Assembly (NCBI GenBank): GCA_963930775.1
Contig: OZ005707.1
Location: 1,302,001 to 1,366,000, forward strand
Source: Cliona cf. orientalis
Taxonomy: Eukaryota; Porifera; Demospongiae; Clionaida; Clionaidae
DNA length: 64,000 nucleotides
Reading direction: 5' to 3'
In this document: positions 41,001 through 52,199 of the stretch, piece by piece
How the letters are laid out: each line of letters opens with the position of its first letter
How positions within the stretch are numbered: the stretch's first letter is position 1
Notes under the pieces: model-generated
What the model saw: only the letters and a program-made list of their open reading frames with translations
Database searches by the model: none
Told to the model about the DNA's origin: nothing
Translations under genes and position numbers: made by a program

Positions 41001-44000
41001 TCTATCAATCTTCTTTGGAGGCTCAACCTTATCCTTCTCTCCTTCTGGTTTGCTACCATCACCATCACCTTTACCAGCTAGGTCAGCATCAGCTACAGCA
41101 GCACTGCTTGTGGATGAAGAATTAGGCTCTTTGCTCGACGATTCGTCTGGAGGGCATGTAGTGGGGGGAGGGGTTTCCTTTTGATCACCAGTGTCACCAG
41201 ACTGCCCACCACTGACTTTCTGACCACTACTGGTGGTATCAATACTGTCTGTTGAGGTACTGGGCGTTGATTTTTTTGCTACTGACTCATCGTCATTAAA
41301 TTTCGGTACTTCTTCAGTCTTGTCACCTGCAGCTTCATTTGTACTCTTTTCATCAGGTACGACAGAGTCATTCACCTTTGTCACAGACGTGGGAACGCGG
41401 ATGATCAGCTCCTCACTGCCTTCCTCAATTGTAGTAGTAGGCTTGACACCTTCATCCATAGACTCAGACTCAGCTTTGGACGCTACTTTAAGTCGTTTCG
41501 ATTGGCGAGTCGGCGTTGGCTTGGATGCAGATTCAGCAGAACTGCTGGTACTCTCTTTGTTAGTGGCTGCTTCGCTATCTGCACTAGTTTTAGCACTGCA
41601 TGTTTGTTTACGCTTTCTAAGAACTCTCTTGCTCTCCGAGCTGGCTTCATCATCAGGTTTCGCCTCCTCACTCTCTTCTTGAGGCTGCTTGTCTTCACTA
41701 GTCTCCACATGACTGGATTGCTGCTGTTGTGGCACACTGGCGAGGGATTCTTCAGGTGATGGCTCCTCAAGCTTGATCTTCTTTGGCTGAGATTTGTCCT
41801 TTGACCCTGCCACGCCCTTCTGTCTCGTTCGCAGTACCCGCCCGCCACTATTAGGAGCCTGAGACTTGGAAGCTTTGGATGACTTCGTAGCTTTCTCACC
41901 AGAAGCAGTAGTGGCAGGCGTTTGACTTTTTCTGCCACGTTTTGATTGTTTCTTAATAACAGGGGCTACCTCGTCCCCTGTCTCACCTTGCAACTCTGTC
42001 TCTTCTTCCACTCCATCTTTACTCGCTGCATCTTGGCCAGTATCATCTCCTGTTTCAATTTTTGTGCTTGCTTCCAGTTCCTCACTTCCCTCGTCCAGAG
42101 ATGAATCCGATGTCTGCCTACTCCTCTTCTTCCCCGCACTTCGAGGCTGCTCCTTTTGCTTTTTGCCCGACGATGATGCAGTTTTACGCTGGGCTCCACC
42201 TCCACTAGGTGTAGTACTAGCTTGTTGTATCTTTGACGATAGTCTGGCTGATTTCCTTCTACCTGGCTCTGGCTTTGATTCACTTTTGGCTCCTTCTCTC
42301 TCATTAGCACTTGCACCTAAAGTTTACAAGAGACACAGATTTGATACACAACCTGTATCTGTATTCCCGAGTTACATGTACGTGTTATGTACATATAGTT
42401 ATTTCATAAATGTATATAGCAACAAAAACATTTGGGATGGGATTATCTACTCACCTTGTTTTTCTGTTCCAATCTGAGGTGTAGAAGGCTCAGACACAGC
42501 CTGTGAGTCAGCCCCTCTAATAACACTTTCCTCATCATCTCCTCCTTCTCCTCCCTCACCTTTTTCCTTTTCTCCCTCCCCTCCTCCCCCTCCCTCTTCA
42601 CTCTCTGCTTTGCCACGAGCACCACCACCACCACGAGACCTTCTACCAACCTTGCCGCCACCTGACTTCGCCGGTGCCTTGGGAGACGCTTTTGCTCCTT
42701 TAGGAGTGGATCTCTTTGGGCTTTGCAGTGCTAGTGTCTTCTTTTTCTGTGTGGCATCCGGAGACCCGAGTGCCTGCTCTAGGCGGGCTGTGTAGCTCTT
42801 AGTCAGTTTCTCAACGGTGCTTCCTTGAGCTACTACCCCCTGCCTACGAGTGCTGTATCGCCGTGGGCTGGTGACTTTCTGCTGCTGAGCATGAGAGCCC
42901 TTACTGCACGTTGTTGTGCTGCTGGTAGCAGATTTGGCCGATTCAGACTTTAAAGCTTTAGTTTTCCCTGGTGAGGCAGTATTTGCTGTGGCACTTTGTT
43001 CCATCATAACAGGTTCTTTTTCTTCACTGTGCGAGGTTGCTTTAGGTGAATGCTCTGCTTTAGTTTGACTAGTACAGTCCATGGCCTCAATTTGGTCAAC
43101 TTTTGTACTCTTTATATCGTGTAAGTCTTCAGTAGGAGACTGTTTAGTGTCTCTCTCCATCATATCCATGCTCGTTTTGTCTTCCTCTCCCATCAACAAA
43201 AAGTAATCTAGACCATCCTCAGATGATGACTTCTGTTCAGGGCCAGCATCACTCGATGTCTGTACCTGTTCACCATCACCCCTCTCCTCTGTCTCATCCA
43301 TTCCAGCTTTAGATCCCACTTCTTTCTGTATTGGTGGTGGCGGCACTGAACTGGGCACATCTTTTTCAACACTCTCAGGCACGCTCTGCTGAACCGTAAC
43401 CGTACCCGATGCTCCTTCTAATGGTGCAACTCCACTCCTTTGCTGTTGAAATGCTACGTAATGATGTGGTGTGAGTGACCTTGTGGCCCTAGCCGAGGGT
43501 ATCCTACCACCACCACCACCATCATCACTCGGTGGTGACAAGTGAATCATCGTCGATTCAGAGAGAGGGAGAGAGTCAGCTGGGTCATCGTTATCGTGAT
43601 CGTGGCTTCTTGTCCTCTTGACTGGCTCGTGGCTCAAGCTTCGTAGAGCCTTCCTTTTTCGTATGAGGATGGGGGCCTCTTCATGGGAGCAGGTGTCCTC
43701 CTCCTCTTCCTCGGGAGAAAGGAAGAAGATATCTGTACCAGCTGGTAGATCACAAAAACTTTTATCAGTTTCTTCCTTCTTGGTGTCTTCTTGGTTGATG
43801 GCCGTGACTGTGGTGTTTTGTTCTTTGTTTGTATCGCTACTAGTGGTTGTTGTAGTGTCACTGGAGGTGTCAGTGGATGCAGTGGGGTGCTGAGCTGTTG
43901 GTGGAGGGTGCTTTCGAGGGGATGATGATTTCTAGATGGAGAGCATCACACAATCACCAGGTACATGTAGAGCATATTTTCATTGGAAAAAAAAAATTAC

Positions 44001-44768
44001 TGAGCCCAGATACCTTTGCATTATGGTAAAGGTTGCCATACATGTATCTTCTATAAAAAAATCGTGGATAAAATTTTGCTAATGAAAGTAGATGGCAAAT
44101 TGGCGACAAATTTCCCCTGGTAACAATTTCTGACTATACGGTATACATGAAACCTTCTGCATAATTATCAGGTAGGAATGATGGTGCCCCACCCCCTCCA
44201 ACTTTAAAGCGGGGTCCTCGAATAAATTCCCTCTCTTGCTTACTTGCTTTCCAGGAGAGGTCACCTTCTTTCCGGTTCCTCTCCTTCGTATCCTGGCCAG
44301 CTCCTCGTCTAGCTCTCTGATTCCCGCCATGAACCCCTTCCGATTCGACGGCTTCTTGAACTTGTCACAGAACTTCTCATACGGAAAAACCTCACTCTCC
44401 AGCAGCCATGCACTATGGTGAAACAGTAAAATTGTATTGATATTAAATACTAAAACCATATTGTAGATAACCGATAGATATAGACTATGTAACCCCAGTC
44501 CATGCACTTTTGTGCTAACAGGTGTGGAAAGCTACTTACTGTTCATGGGTGCCATAGAAGAAGATGAATAGCTTGTGAGCAGTGGGCTTCATCCCTTTTG
44601 GCGGCTTTATAATCTGAAGTTGGCATTACAAACAAGAATTTGGAAGACAGCTGTATAATTCTAATTAATGCGCACCAGTACTGTTGTATCCCGTACCTTT
44701 GCCGGCCAGTGAGGGTATCCTCGCATCTTAGCCCACACCAAATCCTTCTCTTCGACCGCTTTAGACAT
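38059..44768 (-). CDS. HDGF/LEDGF-family PWWP and integrase-binding-domain protein
   Basis: Ten exons on the minus strand: 44768-44697, 44613-44540, 44412-44244, 43931-42455, 42316-40967, 40802-40732, 40390-40289, 40157-39981, 39700-39332, 38700-38059. All junctions are in frame, giving 1,500 residues. Residues ~5-90 are the PWWP domain (DLVWAKMRGYPHWPAKI, KLFIFFYGTHEHAWL), which in this family reads H3K36-methylated nucleosomes. A ~950-residue disordered Ser/Lys/Glu-rich region with nuclear-signal-like RKRK and PKKIK stretches follows. Residues ~1048-1135 match the LEDGF/HDGFL2 integrase-binding domain: NIKASLVIDAP, KALTALHDLKELQFSAADLE, VPDLVYTVRKLKHYHASSKV, YGKLKGLY. The C-terminal tail is low complexity with a PSSSTPP repeat. 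It is about three times longer than human PSIP1 because of the linker. A chromatin tether or transcription-elongation role is inferred from the family. Confidence 0.93.
39455..39590. repeat. Coding minisatellite in the PWWP protein gene
   Basis: Imperfect ~24-27 bp units based on GGGGTCGAGGAGGAAGGGG repeat about five times. On the minus strand they encode repeats of PSSSTPPSAP in the C-terminal tail. Copy number is likely to vary between alleles. Confidence 0.7.
39747..39944. mobile_element. MITE-like inverted repeat, same family as 17561
   Basis: The left end TACCATAGATCAGGATATTT is inverted at the right end (AAATTTCCTGATCTATAGTA). It shares GGTAAAATATTT with the ferrochelatase intron copy. 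It lies in the PWWP gene intron between exons 8 and 9. Confidence 0.6.
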
Positions 44769-45472
44769 TTCCAACGGCCTATTAGACTAGATAACAAATT
44801 TTACCTTAACGTCCCGGACTAGTTGATTAGCTATACGTTCCCACCAATTTCCCGCCAAAATTACAAATAATTCAGTACGCATACGCATGCGCATAAATGC
44901 TGCATATTAAGCTGAGGCTATAATATAGCTAGGATGCTTGCCTGACTACTGGAACGATGGGAACTTTTTGTGGTATACTAAATATGATCATCAAAGGCTT
45001 CAGTTTGGACTACTGAACTGCACTGTTAGCTACAAAAATAACTTGGTGTAGATGTATGTCCAGGGTGACAAGCCACAAGCCCCAGTATGGTTACGTAATG
45101 ATTGTTTACGGTAATCACCAAAGTACTCTCCCTAGATGAGAGAGATATCCTTGTTGAGTCTAATCTGATCAATGTGAAAATGATATTCTTTTATTAAGGT
45201 TATCACTCAGGCCATAATAGGGATGCTGTTTGACCTACATTGTCATAGACTGCTACGCAGCGTCTGGGGTGATAATGGTCTCTCCATATCTTTGAATCAC
45301 GCTTTCCATAAACATGATAGCCTGGAAAGTACCCAGGGTCAGGGAAAATGCAGTGCTTGCCTTCAGCATTCAGAAACTACAATATAAAAGCAAGGAGTAG
45401 AAACTTCCCATTCAGATAGAGAGTAGCTCATCGCTGAGACAGAACAGAAGCATCAGATAGAGAAGTTATATA
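44769..45472. other. Intergenic, start of the Ig receptor cluster
   Basis: Divergent promoter region of the PWWP gene (-) and Ig receptor A (+). The TATA box of gene A is at 45383. No coding region. Confidence 0.5.
45383..45390 (+). promoter_or_regulatory. TATA box of Ig receptor A
   Basis: TATAAAAG, 90 bp before the ATG. The same octamer precedes receptors B, C and E. Confidence 0.6.
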
Positions 45473-47437
45473 ATGGCAGTGAAAAGATATCTTTTTTCAC
45501 CGTGCTTAGCACTAATTTTTCTTGTAGAGTTGGTCTTATGCCAAAATTTTGAGTTGATTATAACCGGAGGAGATAGTGCACCAGTAGTTACACTGGCTTG
45601 CCAGAATTCAGTTGGTGTTATTCAGGACATTGATGACGTTCAGTTTTGGTTAAACAGGACACGGGACGACAGTCGAGACCTGCGAAACAGAGAAGATGTA
45701 CCTGCCTTTGAAGATCAAACAAGGAATGAGATTTCCATCACACTTTCTCGTGACATAGAAGGTTTTTACACTTGTGGCCAACAAGTAGACAGCGTCAATT
45801 TCGATGAGAGTGCTGCACTTATTCTAGTCGGTAAGTAGCTACAGAGAAATATTTGTGCAAATGTTTAATACAATATCATATCTATAGCTATAATATATTT
45901 TCTTTACAGCACAACAGCAATTCAACTCTTTTGATCGTCCCCTGGATTTTGTGGAAACTTTCTTCGCAACAACTACAAGCCAGGCTATCATTCGCTGTCC
46001 CATCCAACCTGGTGCGCTGACTCAGCTCTACTACGGAACATGGACAAGGAACGGTGTCACTCTAGCGGACATTCCAGAACCGCCTAATGAAAATAGTCCT
46101 CAAGATGTCGTGCAATCGGATGCTCGTTTTGACATAGATAGGGACACTTTTTCTCTGATAATAGACTCCGTTGAAGCAAATGATGCTGGAGACAACTATC
46201 GATGCTCTTTGAGTGTGTTTAATCCTCTTCCATCATCCAGCACAATCAATTTGGAGACTGAAGTGGTACCACTCACCCTTATGGTGAATGGTAATTACAC
46301 AGTAGCTAACTATTATCCATGTATAATATTATAACTGCTTCTCTTAATATCCTTGATTCTCTCTCCCTATACAGAAGCGCCAGCAATCTTGTCAGGACCA
46401 AATGATGTGATTATAGGACTTAGAGACGATTCTGAGGACCAACTGCCATCATTTACTTGTGTGGCGGCTGGAATTCCAGCTCCAGTCGTGCAGTGGACCT
46501 ACATCCCCAACCTGGACGGGAGAGAGGATGAGATTTCACTCTCAGATGGTGATGACTACAGAATTGTGAGCAATTTCACGGCGAGGGATGACGGTCGCCT
46601 ACAGACCTGGACCTCTGTGACCTTTCTTGAGCTGAGCGTCACTGATGGAGGTCTGGTGAGGTGCAGAACAAGCTCTCCTGACACATCAACCAGTGCAGAT
46701 GCTCTACTGACAGTTATTGGTAGTGCCTTAGATCCTTATTACTACCCTTGTAACATTATGTGTTATGATAATTATGTATAATGCAGGTGAGCCCGACCAC
46801 ATAGATGTCCTGGTATCTATAAGGTCTGAATTCGTGTACGACGTAGCATTGCCCGTTCTTCTACAACGTCCAGTGAAGCTCAACATCTCCTATGTGGATC
46901 AGAATCGTCAGAGTTCTAGTCCAGGAAGGCTCACCACAACCGAGTACAATGATACCAGATCTATTCTGTATCGTGAGGTGGACACTGGTCAGCTGCCGTT
47001 TGAAAGGTACTTTGTGAGGATTTCAATTGTGGCCGAATTTGGAAATAGACGGGTTGAAGGAGCATCTTTTACCAGCTCGGAACTGATTGGTAAGGATAAC
47101 ACAAATATGAAACTACCTTCCGAGCATTTCAATGCATCCGACTACCATAATAATAATAATCAGTTTAGCTATTTGGGCAGTTATACATGCAGTGTACTAA
47201 GTTCCATAGCAGTGGCTACCTTATCTTAATTCTTTAATGCTTTTAATAGATCTAACCAGGCCATCTGCTGAGGTGGTGATATTTGGACTATCCGGAGGAG
47301 TGGCCTCTGCTTTCCTGATAATTCTAGTGATTCTACCGTGCATCACTGCCATATGCTGTTGTGTATACCATCGAAGAAAAGGTCTAGGGTGCTGTGGTGG
47401 TGGAGGATGCTGCTCGGAGGATTCTAAAATAGTGTAG
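45473..47437 (+). CDS. Ig-superfamily receptor A (three Ig domains plus one cysteine-free domain)
   Basis: Five exons: 45473-45830, 45910-46290, 46375-46719, 46787-47089, 47250-47437. Every internal junction is phase 1, giving 524 residues. Exon 1 encodes a signal peptide (ending near LVLCQ) and Ig1 (VTLACQ, FWLNRT, GFYTCG). Exon 2 is Ig2 (AIIRCPIQPG, TWTRNG, NYRCSL). Exon 3 is Ig3 (SFTCVAAGIPAPVVQWTYIP, LVRCRT). Exon 4 has no cysteine pair and a beta-rich pattern (PVKLNISYVDQ, YFVRISIVAEF), perhaps fibronectin-III-like. Exon 5 holds one membrane helix (GGVASAFLIILVILPCITAI) and a short Cys/Gly-rich basic tail ending SKIV. There is no kinase, ITAM or ITIM. It is probably a cell-surface recognition receptor. 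Gene B is its closest relative. AATAAA follows at 47443. Confidence 0.88.
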
Positions 47438-48647
47438 CCACCCAATAAATTATTATAGTGGTTAGTAGGTAGATTAGTGCTATATAATTAAATTTGTATG
47501 GTACATAAAGTATTGCTCGGATATAGAATCCATTTTGTGTATCCTATCCACTGTGTTATAATGATATATATTCACCTTCAGTAATAATCTTGTGGTCATG
47601 TTTTGCATAGGGAATGGGTCGGAACGAAGTACGTTGTCGTTTATGATGCTGTAGGAATTAAGTTAGGAATGTACAAAATTGAGTCACTCTCACTCAGCTA
47701 TTATGTATGAGAACATATATAGCATGCCTTGCCAGCATGTGTGCCCATGCTATAATATAGGCCAGTGTGAATAATACATAAGGTCTTGTAGTCAATTTGT
47801 TCTTGTCTCCAGAAAGAGATCATGAAGGGGATCAATGTACACCCAACTATGCACTATCAGTATGTGGAGAAAACAGGAAGTGATGTAATCAGTGACATGG
47901 GTCAATAAGTAGCTGGCTCACAGGCTCCAAAAATGTTCACTACTAGTTCCTGCCTTGTTAATTCATGTACTGTGGTTTAGTTTCTTAATTGAATGGCTTT
48001 TTAAGCTAGCTAAGCAGGTAGACAATCAGCTTTAAGTAGATTAATATTAAGTTTGTTAAATATGGCTGCATACTCTGCCTAATAGCCTTTATGTACCGAG
48101 GGGGCTTGTCCAAAACCCTTGTGGAAAAATTAACGTCATTATCACGTTAGGGGGGGGGGGGGGGAGAGGGTCTTGATCCATGACGTTTTACAACTGCATT
48201 GTCAGCAGATTTTAGCTTTAGTTGTGATTGCATGGCCATATAGGGTCTAAAATCAAATTCAAAAATAATAGTAACATGCTGATACTAGCTGGACATTATT
48301 ATTATACTCTGAGTCAGCATTTTGCAATTGCTTATAAGGTGACGTAATTGTTCACTGATGCAGATATGAATAATATTATTATTAGTACTAAAGTGTGGGG
48401 GAGTGAAAATATCATGATTTTTTATCATCAAACTTTTATTCCGGTCCATCTCCCCAGCACATATATAGATAACTCATTCACAGTACAAAATGCATATGAG
48501 CTGATCAGGTCACATCATATACTGATTACCAACACTTACACGGCATAGCTAGCTATAAAAGGAGCTCAAACTCCTCTCACACAAGTCTTCAGAAACTATC
48601 CTTCACAATAATATTTTCACAAAAGAATAGAACCAGCCAGTGTGATC
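47438..48647. other. Intergenic between Ig receptors A and B
   Basis: AT-rich, with a poly-G run near 48150-48164 and the TATA box of gene B at 48554. No Ig exon relics were seen. Confidence 0.5.
48554..48561 (+). promoter_or_regulatory. TATA box of Ig receptor B
   Basis: TATAAAAG, 94 bp before the ATG at 48648. Confidence 0.6.
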
Positions 48648-50689
48648 ATGGCAATTTTACAATTTGTGTTACTCTACCTTGTCGGTCTCTACCTGGTGCT
48701 AGCCCAGTCGACATCACCACCACTACCACGCTATACACTGAGAGTAATGGATGTTAGCCCATTTCGTCTGACTTGCTATGATACATCAACTGGAGATGCT
48801 GCTGATATTGATGATGTGACATTCTGGAGAAACCGGAGTCTGCCAAATGATCCAGGACTGCGAGAGAGAAGGGATATGCCTGTTTTTGTAGATCGAATAG
48901 AGAATGAAATTGTTTTCACTCTCACTCGTAAATTTGAAGGCAATTACACATGTGGTCGACAGCTGATGGGCACAGTTGAAGAAGAAAGCGCACCTGTTCC
49001 TCTTGTTTGTAAGTTTATTACCGGTTACCTACGAGCATTACTGTATACACCACTGTTATGATTATTTTGTGTAATATTAATTTTAGCACGCCAACCCTTC
49101 ACTGATATCGGGAAAATCTTTATTTTCTATGCAATTACTCGGAATCAAGCTGTTCTTCATTGTCCTATTCAGCCAGGTAAACTGATTCAGTACTACTATG
49201 GACGATGGGTGAAAGACGGCAACACTCTTATTGAACTACCTCAACCTATCAGTGGAAATCCTCAAGAGATTGTGCGATCAGACGATCGATATGATCTTAA
49301 TACGTCCACATTTTCCCTGATAATTAACTCAGTTGAAGCGTCTGATGCTGGTGATACCTACCGGTGCATTCTGAATGTCGTCGATCCACGCAACAATTTA
49401 CCAATTTACTTGCAAACTGATACTGTCTCCCTCACACTTCGTGTCAATGGTACAATTGATAAGCATAATATGCATACTAGTCTTTTGGCATCTCTTCAGC
49501 CTTAATTAGATTTGTTAGAATGGTTTTCACTATAGACAGTCCACTAATATTTACCTGTTTACAATATGCAGCAGAACCAGAAATTCCATCAGAAATGCAA
49601 GTTATTAATGGTGTCACAGCATTTCTTGATGAGTCTGCTGATGATTGGCTACCATCATTTACATGTGCAGCTGCTGGATTACCTGCTCCAATTATCACGT
49701 GGATCTACATCCCCAACCTGGACAGAGAACACAAGATTTCACTCTCTGATGGAGAAAAGTATCAAATAATTGTGAGCAACGTCAGTGAAAAAGATGATGG
49801 ACGACAAGTAACCACGAGCACTTTGACCTTCCTTGAGTTGACTGCTACGGACGGTGGTCTGGTGAGGTGTAGGGCCAGCTCTCAGCCTACTACCCAAGTG
49901 GCTAGTGCAGATGCACATTTCACAGTTATTGGTATACATACCTGTATACAATTGTCGATAATCTGTGTATTAATTAATATCATAGCTATTTTGCAATTGC
50001 AGGCCAACCAGATCACATTGATGTACTAGTTTCAACTAAAGGTGAATTCATATACGACGTAGCATTACCCGTTCTCCTGCAGCATCCAGTCAAGCTCAAC
50101 ATCTCCTATGTGGATCAGAATCATCAGAGTGGCAGTCCGGGAAGGCTCACCACAACTGAGTACAATGATACAAGTTCGATACTGTATCGTGAGGTGGACA
50201 CCGGTCAGCTGCCATTTGAGAAGTACTTTGTGAGGATCTCCATCGTTGCCGAATTTGAAAATAAGCGTATTGAAGGACCACCTTTAACCAGCTCAGAACT
50301 AATCGGTAAAGTTCTCCATCATGCCAAGTTGATCAACATGTAGCATGTTAACACATTATAGCTATAGATGTGGAACACCAGCTGGCCTTATACATGACAT
50401 TGTGAGATTGAATAATTATAAGGTTCACAGCTTGGTGTGTCATTGTGCATATATAGCTACATGGAACTACTGCATTATACTAGCTCTCTGTTTATTAATA
50501 GATACAACTAAGCCGCGTGCAGAAGTTGTGATCTTTGGACTATCTGGTGGATTTGCCACGACACTGCTGATAATTCTAGTCATTCTACCTTGTGTCACTG
50601 CTATAGGGTGTTGTGTCTATCACCACAGGAAGGCAGGCTGTCGAGGTGGAAGCTACTGTCGTGTATCTAAAAAGACAACAGTAGTCTAG
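48648..50689 (+). CDS. Ig-superfamily receptor B
   Basis: Five exons: 48648-49008, 49087-49449, 49572-49931, 50003-50305, 50502-50689. All are phase 1, giving 524 residues, the same total as gene A. I start at the ATG at 48648 because a signal peptide (AILQFVLLYLVGLYLVLAQ) begins there. Ig1 has RLTCYD, FWRNRS and NYTCGR; Ig2 has VLHCPIQPG, YGRWVKDG and YRCILN; Ig3 has SFTCAAAGLPAPIITWIYIP and LVRCRA. The membrane-proximal domain is nearly identical to that of A in SYVDQN, TTEYNDT and YREVDTGQLPFE. The helix FGLSGGFATTLLIILVILPC is followed by a tail ending KKTTVV, a class I PDZ-ligand-like end (T-x-V). The polyadenylation signal AATAAA is near 50813. Confidence 0.88.
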
Positions 50690-50956
50690 TCCGCAGCTAA
50701 CAGAACGTTGACAATGTGTGATGTGTGTATATAGCTATTATGTATAATTAATATGACATTGTGTGCATGCCAATGTGTGTTTATCCAATATTATTTCTTT
50801 TTACTGTAAACTTAATAAAAACATGTTTGCAAACTCAGTAGCTCAAAATTAAAGCCACCACAGACTCAGATCGCAATAGTGCAAACAGTCGTCATGTCCA
50901 TCTGCCAATATCTGCTCAGTGTAAGTAGAGCGTGCATTGATGACAGAGAGGTGTCA

Positions 50957-51479
50957 TGGATGAAGAGCCAGGCAACATAGTTTTGCCATAATTGAGGAGG
51001 ATTGTACTGGGGGGAGTCCCAGGGAAATTCCCAGTCATGGATTCATGTGGGGGAAGCAAGTGTTTTATTTCTAGCTCTATGTTTGGAAGTACATCATGCT
51101 ACCAGATATTATTGTCAGTGAGGTGATACCAATAAATATTATTGATAGCTATACCCTATAAAGGAGCTTGAGAATCTTCATGCTGGATTTTAAAAATAGA
51201 TCTCCAGCATGCAGCTTGAGGTGGATGAAGAGCCAGGCAACAGTTCTGCCATAATTGATGAGGATTGTAGTGGGGGAATCCCAGGGAAATTCCCAGTCAT
51301 GGGTTCATGTGGAGGAAGCAAGTGTTCTATTTCTAGCTCTATGTTTGGAAGTATGTGATGCCACCAGATATTGTCAGTGAGGTGATGCCAATAAATATAT
51401 TATTATTGATAGCTATACCCTATAAAGGAGCTCGAGAACCCTGCATGCTGGATTTTAAAAATAGATCTTCAGCATGCAG
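50957..51479. repeat. Tandem direct duplication, ~258-bp unit, two copies
   Basis: Copy 1 is 50957-51213 and copy 2 is 51222-51479. Both begin TGGATGAAGAGCCAGGCAAC and end CAGCATGCAG, with roughly 90% identity by eye. Each contains GGGAAATTCCC. There is no coding capacity. Confidence 0.85.
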
Positions 51480-52055
51480 TAGCTGTCCAAATGGCATTGT
51501 TGTGATATTTGATAAGATCAGGAATAGAATAGAGAATAGACTATAGATCATCATACAAGCCAGCTTTATATAGCTACAGAGGAGTAGAAAAGACCTAACA
51601 CAAGTGCTGTTCTCATGCTTTTGTACATTTCTGGGGGGGGGGGGGGGGGGGGGGGAGGGACTGTCTTAAACAGGTGCATGGGCTGCATGTGCTCAGCCCT
51701 GTGGCTCCGTTTCATCACAGTTACAAGTCTGGTTTGAATTTTTGGCCCCTGAACAGGATGTTATTGCATGCATGTCTTCACACTAAGTATTCTCTGTGGG
51801 TTTATGAGCTCTTTGCATTGTTGAATGGTTGTAAATACTATAATTTCATGAGAGTATAGCGACCAATTTTGGTCCAATTTCAAGAATGTGCTGCACAGCA
51901 TGCAAACAACTCCTATGTATGTTCATGTGATAGGTTATCATTTCAAGATCGGCTGAATAGGTAGCTATCAGGATGTGATATGGATTGCATAACATTATTG
52001 GTGCATCACCGTGTATGCATGTCATCCTGCTTGTGAAATTTCTTCAATCCACCAA

Positions 52056-52063
52056 TATAAAAG
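52056..52063 (+). promoter_or_regulatory. TATA box of Ig receptor C
   Basis: TATAAAAG, 144 bp before the ATG at 52200. The promoter element remains although the gene is broken. Confidence 0.45.
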
Positions 52064-52199
52064 CTCAATACTTTTATAGTGTGGTCATGTGTATCCTCTT
52101 CAATCGACAAATACATAAAATTGAAATCTCTTCTGTAGTGTGTCATAATAGTATTGTCAGGAACAGTGCTATAACCATCAAGGTTTAATACATAATATT

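Larger units (their letters stand above)
50690..52199. other. Intergenic between Ig receptors B and C
   Basis: Holds a tandem duplication (50957-51479) and a 23-base poly-G run (51633-51655). The TATA box of gene C is at 52056. No genes. Confidence 0.55.

Noticed and set aside
41233-41682. Long antisense frame over the PWWP gene exon 5
   Set aside because: It is the complement of a Ser/Glu/Lys-rich coding exon, has no domain, and the minus-strand exon is fixed by splice sites and phase.
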